64,000 nt of DNA from Patiria pectinifera (lineage: Eukaryota; Echinodermata; Asteroidea; Valvatida; Asterinidae). The notes under the pieces are model-generated. The model saw only the letters and a program-made list of their open reading frames with translations. It was not told where the DNA came from and searched no databases. Location of the stretch: NCBI GenBank assembly GCA_029964075.1, contig CM057129.1, forward strand, positions 23,365,430 through 23,429,429, in the 5' to 3' direction. Positions 12,401-23,000 of the stretch are shown here, one piece after another. Position numbers and translations under genes: made by a program. Positions within the stretch are counted from its first letter, which is position 1; each line of letters starts with the position of its first letter.

Positions 12401-13562
12401 ATTCTTGCATAAATTAACCCGGGGTTGTCCTTCATTAACACTTGGGGTCCCAGGCCCATCTTTTCCATTACACCTGCAAAAATAATAATAATAATAATAA
12501 TTTGGGAGGCTAATCATCCTTATAACTCACAGCTGGTATGCTAAATTGCGAAGGACGCGGCTACAATGTGGTCGGGCCACTGGCACGTAAAGGCGCCTAT
12601 GGCTGCCGGCCACATCGACCCATTTATTACCACGGAGCACAGGCTGAGATCGAAAGTGTTTGATTTTTCCAGAGGGAGGAAAACCGGAGGGCCCAGAGAA
12701 AAACCCTCGTGGCACAGGAGAGAACCAACGCACAACTCTACTCACATGCGATCCGCGGCCAGGATTCGAACCATGGTCACCTTGGTGAGAGGCGAGCACT
12801 TTACGCACAAGCCACCCATGTGTGCATTATGTTTTGTACATTTCCAAGAAGAATAGTCAGGACCATAATATTGCCTCACAGGAAATTTTGTTAGCTGAAG
12901 TGTGGTAGAAAGGTTGGCCAGATTGCTTCGTAAATTTAAAAAAAAAAATTATTTGTATATTTTTCATTAGTCTCAGTATGATTTATGAAGACTATCCAAA
13001 AAGTTGGGGGTGAATAAAGCCACACCATTCGTCAGACTTATCACTAAATAATACAAAATCCAATAATTACTTTCCTGAAACATTACATTGCAAGTATCAG
13101 TTAATTGTAGGCCTGTGGTCTATACATGTATGTCAGGCGTGCAACTTTGAAGTCATAAAAACAGAGGAAATTCCAACTTTACAAGACTATACAGTGTTTT
13201 TCCAACATTTCAGCCACCCTCTGCAAATATCCGGGCTTTGAACATCTTTGCCAACCCCCTCCCCCACCATCTTGTAAACTCTTGGATTTTCCTTTGGTCA
13301 ATGGCTTTTTACCTGGTCTGTATGGTTCAATCAGCACATCTGCCTTCTTGCACATTCTTCTGAAGACCTGGACCCCTTCAGCCTTCTTCAAGTCGAGGGA
13401 GATGGACTGCTTGCCACGGGAAAGACGGTCTGTGGTAAACGGGATGCGCATGACGCGGTCAACACGGACCACTTTTGCCCCAAAGTCGGCCAGGACCATA
13501 CCGGCAAACGGAGAGGGGGCCAGGCCTGCTAGCTCAATGACTCGGGTGCCTGCTAAAGCCAT
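9446..13562 (-). CDS. AMACR: alpha-methylacyl-CoA racemase (CoA-transferase family III), complete
   Basis: Five minus-strand exons join in frame: 13562-13313, 12473-12330, 11287-11127, 10336-10150 and 9861-9446, giving 385 aa (vertebrate AMACR is about 382). The protein opens [20 protein letters not shown] and carries [18 protein letters not shown] (candidate catalytic His about residue 123), [10 protein letters not shown] (candidate Asp about 153), [20 protein letters not shown] and [19 protein letters not shown]. It ends in SKL, a type 1 peroxisomal targeting signal. The enzyme interconverts (2R)- and (2S)-methylacyl-CoA thioesters, feeding pristanoyl-CoA and bile-alcohol side chains into peroxisomal beta-oxidation; a mitochondrial pool is known in vertebrates. 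The ATG at 13562 is the first in frame and aligns with the family N-terminus. A SINE tail abuts the acceptor of exon 2. The gene is convergent with hnRNP K and divergent from MRG15. Confidence 0.95.
10437..10697. repeat. dispersed GC-rich repeat B, copy 1, in AMACR intron 4
   Basis: A GC-rich 260-bp unit contains GACGTCCCATGGGCGGGAC, GTGTGTGACGCACGTACACC and CCGGTGAGGGGGTACTTGTG. An inverted copy lies at 34355-34612. Ends show only a weak inverted relation (TGCTATGGGCTCCG versus CTGCTAATCCGCTCCG). The family is unknown. Confidence 0.7.
11540..11720. repeat. element built of AAGGTCTGA/TCAGA words in AMACR intron 2
   Basis: Repeated AAGGTCTGAAAG, AAAGTCTGAAA, GAAAGATGCAT and their complements occur within about 180 bp. 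It looks like a degenerate subterminal-repeat region of a transposon; no ends are certain. Confidence 0.35.
12480..12822 (-). repeat. near full-length tRNA-derived SINE abutting AMACR exon 2 acceptor
   Basis: The minus strand starts with a tRNA-like head (GGTGGCTTGTGCGTAAAGTG; B box GGTTCGAATCC), has a body with GGGTTTTTCTCTGGGCCCTC and CGGTTTTCCTCCCTC, and ends in a (TTA)n tail. The tail is followed directly by TTTTTGCAG, the splice acceptor of AMACR exon 2. A second copy is at 55235-55517 plus 56007-56044. The CTCCGGTTTTCCTC core recalls widespread conserved-core SINEs. Confidence 0.8.
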
Positions 13563-13989
13563 GGTGGTCTGCGGCTAGTCTGCTGAGAGAAATACACATG
13601 AACAGACAAAAAAACTGAGTTCAGAGATAACAGATAATAGTTTACTGTGCCGGTACTCATAAACTTTAGGATCCCTGGTCCAGCCAGACTTAGCCCATTG
13701 CCCACAGTGAAATTATAGTCTTGGATGACTGAGCCCCATTGATTTCAAAACACCAGTACAAGACCTCCTTCAGCCAAATTGGTCTGCTTTTTGTGGTGAT
13801 GCGAGTTGTATTGTTGTAACATAACAATGCGTATCCCTGTGGCTTTGTGGACTGACTGGGCCTCCCTTTCAACACACAGTCCACAGGGTTGGCACACTGT
13901 TTGGACAGCTCATCTCCACTGCTCAGAAGCAGCCCAACTTGGCAAAAGACAATTTTATGATGAGCCATCCTTTCTATGATGTTCACGTT

Positions 13990-14296
13990 CGTGCACATGG
14001 GCGTCGCGAGGGCCCGGGGGGGGGGGGGGGAAGCGCTTGCCCCCCCCCTCCTCCCCCCGGAAAACGGAAAACGGAAAAGGGGAAAAAAAGGAAAAAGAAA
14101 AAAACAAGGAAAAAGAGGTGCGAAGCCATATTGCTGTTAATTTGAGGGGGGGGGGGGGTAGGGCAAATGCTCCCCTGTTCACGCTCGGAAGAATGATAAA
14201 TTGAGAATATAATGAAAAAGTTAAGGAATTTTGGGGAAAAATTTGCTTTGCCCCCCCTGGAAAAAATCCTGGCGATGCCCATACTGCAATGTACCA
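13990..14296. mobile_element. GGGCGTCGC-TIR MITE, copy 1, upstream of AMACR
   Basis: Ends read CATGGGCGTCGCGAGGGCCC and CCTGGCGATGCCCATA, an imperfect inverted pair, with purine-rich and poly(G) interior. It is related to 35023-35293, which lies in the opposite orientation. No target duplication is recognisable here. Confidence 0.6.
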
Positions 14297-14544
14297 CAAA
14301 TGCACAAAAGCGCGACAATTTGCATGGCATCAACTATGAGAAGTGTTTACATTTTCTCCTGAAAGATAGGCCTACTTTTCAAAATTAGGGGAAAAAACGT
14401 GTCAGACCTGTTACTAGAATTGATCAAAATATTCAATGCCCATTGGAATTTTTAAAGAAATTTGCTGGATAAAGAGTGAGTAAAGTTGGCCTGATTTAGT
14501 TTTGCATGTTTCAGAGCACTCCAGGTTCCAGTCTGAGCCCCACC

Positions 14545-16051
14545 TAGTTTGAAATTTCCAGCTTTATTTCTACTTCTAGGCTCATGACATAGGGAGATTC
14601 GCCGGTCTCCCCTAGCTGGAGTTACCCAGCCCTGAGTTTTATCATTGGGTTGTCATCTAGGGCTGGAGCTCATTTTTCTCGAAAACGATAGTATAGGCAA
14701 AAAAAATTTGGAAAATGTTGAATTTTGTCCCCGTTACACACTAATTGCAACTGCAACTCACCCCAAACTTGCCTGGAATAACCATTACACAGGTCCTTGA
14801 AGTAAAAAACGATCCACGATGAAGATTCAGCCCACAATTGCAGTGAAAACAGGAGGAATAACCGCTAACCTGACAACCTTGCGAGCATGGCCAGGATCGT
14901 ATGGAAGTGTAGATAGGACATGGTTAAAAATAAATCTAATTCCTACGTATGAATTACTAAACCGTACGTACGAATTACTAATTCGTACGTACGAATTACT
15001 AATTCGTACGTACGAATTACTAAACCGTATGTACGAATTACTAAATCGTACGTACGAATTACTAAATCAACGTAAACGAATTAGTAAATGCGTGCGTGCG
15101 GTTAGTAATGCGTGCGCGATTTAGCGTGCCACTGGTTTAGTAATTCCGCGCACGGTTTAGTAATGGCACGCACGACTTTAGTAAAAGGTTTCGCATATGA
15201 ACGGATACGCTTACACTTACGTTTAGCTATCCGTATCCGTTTTTTACTTACGTGTAGCGAGCAAGATATGCGTGTCGTCTGCACGTACGACGTCATACGC
15301 CACTCACTATCCGCTAAACGTGCAGACGACACGCATATCTCGCTCGCTACACGTAAGTAAAAAACGGATACGGATAGCTAAACGTAAGTGTAAGCGTATC
15401 CGTTCGCTTGCGAAACCTCCCTAGTATTTCGTACGTACGGTTTAGTAATTCGTACGTACGAATTAGTTTTATTTTTAACCATGTCCTATCTACACTTCCA
15501 TAGGATCGCCAATGGTTTGTGCACACAAAAAATTGTGTACGATTGAATGGCGGTCGGTTACCGGTACCAGGCTGTCAACTAGTCGTTTTTGCCGGCTGGC
15601 GATTGGCTGTTGGCGCATGACGTCGCGCGGAAGCGTAACACCCGATGACTGTTTCATGCACTCATATTAAGTTTACCACTCGCATCACAGCTGCGGTACT
15701 GGAACCGCAACCGATAGTGCATGAAACAGCAAGGTTGTCAGGTTAGCGGTTATTCCTCCTGTTTTCACTGCAATTGTGGGCTGAATCTTCATCGTGGATC
15801 GTTTTTTACTTCAAGGACCTGTGTAATGGTTATTCCAGGCAAGTTTGGGGTGAGTTGCAGTTGCAATTAGTGTGTAACGGGGACAAAATTCAACATTTTC
15901 CAAATTTTTTTTGCCTATACTATCGTTTTCGAGAAAAATGAGCTCCAGCCCTAGATGACAACCCAATGATAAAACTCAGGGCTGGGTAACTCCAGCTAGG
16001 TCTCCCCATGCCATAATGAGCCTACCCTAGAAAGCTGGACTTTTCAAGCTA
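14545..16051. mobile_element. 1.5-kb nested-palindrome foldback transposon, 9-bp TSD
   Basis: Outer arms run from 14545 to about 14880 and from about 15731 to 16051, and are near-exact complements (start TAGTTTGAAATTTCCAGC; end complement TAGCTTGAAAAGTCCAGC). Flanking 9-bp direct repeats AGCCCCACC lie at 14536-14544 and 16052-16060. Inside are a second inverted pair (about 14894-14960 and 15440-15508), tandem CGTACGAATTACTAAAC units, a central palindrome near 15185-15405 and a small inverted pair at 15649-15730. No transposase frame is seen, so it is non-autonomous, possibly Mutator-like by TSD length. Confidence 0.85.
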
Positions 16052-16281
16052 AGCCCCACCATCATCCATGGTCGACGTCGGAAGGCAATAGCTATCCCAA
16101 ATAATACTAATAAATAGATGTGCCAAAACTAAAGAGGGAAGTGGACTTTCGCCTAAGTTCATTACATTTTATTCACCCTTCACCCGGCACCATGTGCAAA
16201 TCAGCTGGGTGACCGAGAGGAAAGCTACGACGGACGCGCTACGACAGTACGAGGTCGCCGATCAGCAACGCACTAGGCAGG

Positions 16282-16800
16282 TAGGTGACTGCAAGATCAT
16301 GGCCAAATTCTGCTAAATGCAATTCAAAAATCTGTCAGATTCATCAAAAATCTGCTAAATTCCCCAGAGACAGAATTACTCGAAATACGTTATAAACACT
16401 TAAAATCACATGTAGATGTTGTAGTATTGCCTTAATCAAGGTTCGATTTACTTTATAAACAATCTATAGTAACATAAAGATGTTATGCGATTGCGTACAT
16501 TAACTACATTTCAGGCTAAACGCAGTTGCGTCACGACAAAGTCCGGTTCCCAGTGAACCTCAGCACCCAGACCAGCCAACGTGTCCATTATGCAAGGGTT
16601 TGTTTGAAAAAGATTGAAGCTTTTTCAAACAAATGTACCATTTTTCTTCAGATTTGCTACGTTTTTCTTTCAAATATCCATGTTTGTAGAATTCTGCCAG
16701 AAATCTACCAAAAATCCATTCTGTCAAATTTTCTGTCAAACTCGTTTTATTACAATAATTATGTCAAAGTTAGCCGAAAATCGGCTACAACGGTCATCTG
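16282..16800. mobile_element. diverged hAT-like MITE, copy related to 41761-42271
   Basis: It matches, in inverted orientation, long blocks of 41761-42271: CAGTTGCGTCACGACAAAGT, TAGTATTGCCTTAATCAAGG and ATCTGTCAGATT...ATCTGC. The ends are degraded (GGTAGGTGACTGCAAG; CAACGGTCATC). It lies just upstream of the MRG15 start. Confidence 0.65.
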
Positions 16801-17002
16801 TACGTACGCATTGCATATATCTGTCACATTTCAATAACAAATAAAAAATATTTACAAAGGAAATTAACTTGCCAAAAATACATATATTACCTGGAGAAAT
16901 AACATAGTTTTCTCAAATTACTCTGAGACGTGTACTATTTTTCTTTTAATGGTTTTTACTTGAAACATTTTGTAGTATTGAACGAGACGGTAAATTTCCA
17001 AC

Positions 17003-20000
17003 ATGGCGCCACCCAAGACGAAGTTTGCGGAAGGTTTGTTTTGTTAGACTTTTACTTTTTGGGGGTCTATTTCTTATAATTGGGGTGTGAATTATGTAAC
17101 GTAATTAATATCTTCGATGTACATCTCAAGTAAATACAAATCATTTTGTCATGAGCTCAAGAAATGCCAAAAGATGGAATGAGCATTTCGACTATCTAGG
17201 CCAGCGCTGCACGCATGCCGCGTACGGCCGGCGAATGAACAATGACGGACGGATAGTGTCCTACAACACGTGTGTACGCACATACGTGTTGTACACTATC
17301 CGTCCGTCATTGTTCATTCGCCGTACGATACTTAAGTGTGAATGCTTTACAAATTATTTTTTGCTCATTTATTGTCAGGTCACAGGTGCATTTTGTCCTA
17401 TTTTCGTCATTAACATAATAACAATGAAATTGAAAACTAATTTTCACCAATCACATTATTTGTTGGAAAGAATGTAGCTTGAGTAGGCCCCTAACTCTAG
17501 CCCCATATATAAAATGTGGCCAATTTACTGGACTACCTGGACTGCAAGGCGATGCTTTTTCTGACTCAAGGTTTTGATTTAGTTTCTTTCTTTCTTTGTT
17601 TCAGGGGAAAGAGTTCTTTGTTTCCATGGGCCACTGCTGTATGAAGCAAAAGTAAGTGTAGACCCGTGAACGTGGCTTGTAAACTACGCCACGCTCTTGT
17701 AGTTGTACATGTTCGAACCAAGCGAAATCGTCCTTCCGTGACAAAGACTGAACATTGCCTTACAGTGCGATAAGTATTCACATATCAAGCTTCCTTGAAC
17801 ATGTTGAAATCTGCTTTTACGCCAAATCTGGCATTTAAACGATATTCGAGGTAAAATGTGGCAAGATCTCGACGTCCTGCAACCTCCTCCGATCATGCAT
17901 GTGATTTACCATGTGATAAATGCTGCGGATAATTTGGTATCGCACTGACGCTCCGGGCACTCAGATGTCCGGATCATAAGTGCGATTCCAAATTATTAGC
18001 TGCGTTTATCACATGGTCTCGTTATTGGCCAATCAGACGCCACCTATCATATGCGCCACATGAAGCAGACGGGTAGCTCGGAGGGCTCCGATAATTTTGC
18101 ACGCAAATGACCCTGGGTACTCGTCCAGGGTCATTTGTGAGGGTCACTTGTCTGGTTAAAATCTAATTTCAGGTTAAAATCTAATTTCTACACGTTCGTA
18201 TGGGTCTTCATTGATGGCAAATTTCGTCGAAATGACACATCCTGAACACGCGGACAGGCAAATTTAGATTTCTAGGTGAGTACTCAACATCCATACGAAA
18301 TTATGTATGGCGGATCGATTTCGCTAGGTATGAAAATACACAACAGCGTGGCGTTGTATACAACGCCACGTTCACGGGTTTAAAGTAAGTGATTCCTTTG
18401 AATAACAAAGTATGGGTTGGGGGTAAATGTACATTTACATGTATATTCTGAATACTTGTTATAAAACATTCTTCAACACAGTTTTTGCTACAATCAGTTT
18501 TCTGTGTTTTGTTTATTCAGTGTGTAAAGTCGGTCGTGAAAGACAAAACAATCAAGTACTACATACACTACAATGGCTGGAATAAAAAGTAAGTAAAATT
18601 TCCTCCCCCCCCCCCTGATTTATCATCAGAATGTATTTCTCCAGAGAAATCCTTTTGTTCATCTGGTGTGATTTAACTCATTGGTTCATATACATAAAAT
18701 TCATGTTTAACTCTAATTATACCAAAATCATATGTCAGGCTTTTTTTGTGTATTTTGATTGAGTTAGAATTTTCCCCTTGTCTGAGGAAAAATATCTCAA
18801 ATTGCTTGAGCAAATTTACTGCTACTTTTTGAAATAATTGATTATAAGTGTGAATGTGGGCATATTGTTTACTTAATTAACCCTAACCTTCCCAAATCCT
18901 CTTTGCAAAATGGAGGATTTTGCAGGATTGAGGCTAAATGGCAAAAATGTGTGGCTGGTTTTGGAGGATACACTGTGTCAAGGTCATGGGCCAGACCTTG
19001 TGTTGTTTATGCTGAACCGTGCATCGGCCAAGATTATACTTGAAATCCTCTGCACTGCTCCAGGATGTCACTGGCTCTGCCTCAACATATTGACAGTGAT
19101 TGCTGGAGGATTTTGCAGGATTGAGGCAGTGGTAAACCCTCCAAGGACCACATTCAAGAAATAATGGAGGGTTTTGCAGTATGCAATTTTTACATGAAGG
19201 CAGTTGGAGGATTTTGCAGGATTGAGGTTGCATCCTAGCAAAATTGCCTACAGAGTTACGGTTAAGAAACTGCTGTACATGTACTTGCAGTTTTCAGAAT
19301 TGACAAACTTTTGTAAGTCCTTCAAACTGCTTAATATATTTGTGAGTACACAATATTCCAGTTCAAGGTTTTCTTTACCACATATTTTATGTAAGATTTC
19401 TTTTAGATGTTGTGCTGATTATCACAAGTGTTAACATTGTGTTTTCCCTTCAATAATTCATCATTAGTTGGGACGAATGGGTTCCGGAGAGTCGAGCGCT
19501 GAAATTCAACGAAGCCAACCTACAGAAGCAAAAAGAGCTTTTCCAGGCCCACCAAGCGTGAGTATCAGTTGCTGAGCATCATCGATTATCAGTTGATTCA
19601 AACCTATCAAATTATAGAACCTAGCTTTAACAATCATATATTGAAGCCGTTGTTCCATCATGTGCAGTGGACTATTATTTATATCAGACTTCCAAGTAGT
19701 AGAAATAAATCAGCGTGTCGTCCACTTTCAGGAAAAAGTACTTGGAAGACTATGCAATATGGCTTTTGGTATTGTGTAGACATTTTATGGTATCAAAGCG
19801 CATTTCACTGGTTCCTGCTCAACCAAGACAGTATAAACTCACAGTTGTCAACCATTCAACAGAGCGTACGGTCGCATGCAGGGTATACGCACTGTTTGTA
19901 AACAACAAAAATGGCAGCTTCGAGCAGTGCGAGATTCACTTAGCGAAGAATAATTCGACGAAATTTGAGAACTAAAGACGCTGAAAATACCTTGATAGCA

Positions 20001-23000
20001 ATCAAGATGACGGTAAATATTCTGCGAGCGTATCTGGCCGAGAAGAATCTACCGCCCCTATACTGACGGATTGTGAGATGCTGGAAAAGCCTAGCTTGCG
20101 GGTATTTTGTCGAAGCTCTAAGGTAATACTAATATGAAATTAAGGAAAGCAGTCGGCGATTATTACAAGACAGCATCTTCAGATTTCTTTCTTTCGGATC
20201 AAGTCAGTTTGATATAAATAAAAATAATATTGGATGGCTTAGCAGCATGTAGACTAATATTAGCCTCTGTCATATTGACATAGAAATTAATAGTTGCCTT
20301 TCAGAGTCTATTGACGTAGCTTGCGAGGTCGTCATGACCTCTTCATTCAGCATTGTGGCTACATCACTCCGCTCACGTGACCACCTTTGGGGTGGTCACA
20401 TGAGAGCAGATCAAAGGTGGTCACGTGAGCGGAGGGATTTAGCCACAACGCTGAATGAAGAGGTTGTGACGACCTTGCAAGCTACATCCTGCTTAATCAA
20501 TAGACTCTGAACGGTAACTATTAATTTCCACTGGATGGCTTATTTTCAGCGGATACAAGAATATATTGCACTGGCTGTAACGATATTGCACTCCTCATTG
20601 ACTCATGCAATATTGTTTAAGCTCGTGCAATATATATTCTTGTATCCTCCTAAAAGCAATCCAATGGTATGTAATTTTTCTACTACTTTTTCTGTCAGGA
20701 TAGCACAGACAATTCGTCACCATTTTTACGAAGGAGCGAATTTTATGAAAATCGTCTGTTTTTTCGAAATTTGGATTTTTGGTGAAAATAAATGAAAATA
20801 TCAATATCTACAACCTGGTGAGGCTATACTTTCAAAAAATTAATTAAAATCTTAATTAACCTAATTAACGAATGGGCGAATTTGCCCAAAGTGTCGTTTT
20901 GCGTTATCACGAAGGGGCGAATTTCCACACTCTATGGTATTAATAAATTTTCAGTAAATAAATACATTGTAATACAATAGCGCGTATATCACGAAGGGGC
21001 GAATTCCATGCACGTGCAATAAAACGTTTTCACGAAGGGGCGAATTTCATGGCGCATGCGCAGTGGGGCAGAATCTGCGCATACTGTACAAAAAATGCAT
21101 TGACTCAGACTGCAGAAGGGCGAAATCTGCGCGTAGTCACTTTAGCGTTTTCATGAACGGGGCCAATTTACTACTTGGTCTTCTTTTTCGTTTTCACGAA
21201 CAGCCACTTCTCTTAATTGATTAATTCTGCAAAGCTAATCACCTATTTTTCTTAAAGTTTGCTACATTTAGGAAGATTAGAAGCTCTTCTTTCCTAAATC
21301 TTGCATATTTTATGCATCTTTAAGTTTCAAATTGTCAAATGAAAAAAAGGACCAACTTTAAACGCGATTATCTCGAATGTTTGTTCAGACAGTGAAATAC
21401 TAAATTCACCTCTTCGTGAAAACGGTGACGAATTGGAAGCTGTCACAGTTACGCTTACAGTGTACAATTTTGACTGAGCTCATTGCAAGCCAAATTTGTG
21501 GAGCTGCTAAACACGGAAAATCTGCTAACCACAGAAAGTATTGGCTTAGCAAAAAAAAAACCACCAGGTTACCAACTGAATGATAATTTGATGTGTATGC
21601 TTGTAAACTGGTTTCCAGCTGATCATTGCTAATTACATGCATTTCTACTAATCAGCACCTTAAGTTGTTTCGACAGATGCACCTAACAGTCACTGAACCC
21701 TCTGCTTCAGAACGGAGAATGATTTTTCCTTTTGCAGCAAAGCCAAGCGAGCGAGGGCCCAGAAACAGAAGACAGACAAGCCCAAGGAAGCAGAGAAAGA
21801 CAAGGAGAAGGACAGGGAGAAGGAGAGGGAGCGAGCACCCACGCCGTCTGCTGAGAAGCCTGCCACCAAGAGGACCAAAACAGAGACAGGTATGGGCTTT
21901 CGCTGGTACCCCCCGCCCTACAAACAGAACGCTGGGATACGCTGATGAATTCACACTCTGATTGGTTGGATTTTGCGTGACCTGTGAACTGCACTTAAGT
22001 CATCACGGCCACGACCCTGCAAGGTTTGAAACGGCCGTTACAACTGAGTCATCATTTTTATATTCCTATTCATAAATGCTTTTTTTTTTCGTTGAATAGC
22101 ATAATAATATAGGAAAATCTGTAAAACATATGTATTTGTTTTGTAAATTTTCAATTCTCGTCACTTGCTCAGGCTCCGTTTCGAATTCAGGATGGGTCAA
22201 ATTGCATACAATGCGACGCTCAAATTTGTCCACATGGTCCGCAATGAAAGGAAATCACATCCAGTATGGAATGTGTGTATTTCTATGGGAAAGTTTTCGG
22301 ATAGCATTTGCGCGCATTGGCTAACTGCGGTCTTAAACAGCTGCAGCCAGATGCTTTATACTTAGGTCATGATAAGTTACCCAGAATGCCATCCCAACTT
22401 CCTTCACAAGATTCTGTGAAGCTCTTCAGCATATCCCAGCGCCCTGTTTGCAGGGCAGGGGGTACGAGCGAAGTATGGGCTTCCCCATCCCTCAGGAGTG
22501 AGAATGCTTCAAGGCATATAGGATAATTTGCAAACACTCGAAACAATACTGCCAAAATATTATGAAATAGCCCACTTGATTATAAGTAAACAATAGTATG
22601 AAACATTCTGTGAAATCATTGAGCCTGATATGCTGTCATTCTCAAGTAAAGAGGGATTTTGTATCAGTACTAATGATGGTTAGGGCCTAACCATCGCTGA
22701 GAACAAACAGTTTTCTCAAATACTTCATCCGTTAAACGGCAGTGAGCCAGCTGTTGACTTCTAGGTAGGTATATATGTATGCATTACTTTCCCATGACAG
22801 AACCAGCACTCAGGCACTCCCTGTGACCTATGGGTTCTACGCAAAACAGAGCTGCATTTTGATGGTTGAAAATGAGCAGCATTTTTGATGTTTTTTTTTC
22901 CCAGCACCAATGGACACAAAACATGGAACAGCTCAGTGGAACGATGTCTGCTATAAATAAAATCCTGTCAATCGGTCCATTTCATGCAATTGCGATGAAT

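Noticed and set aside
13179..13312. Read-through of AMACR exon 1 into Lys/Gly-rich sequence
   Set aside because: A clear GTAAAAAG donor follows codon 83 and the downstream exon restores the family sequence; the read-through is intron.
18383..18391. Distal GTAAGTG as the main donor of MRG15 exon 2
   Set aside because: Using it would add a 730-nt transposon with stop codons; the proximal donor gives the conserved chromo-barrel sequence.
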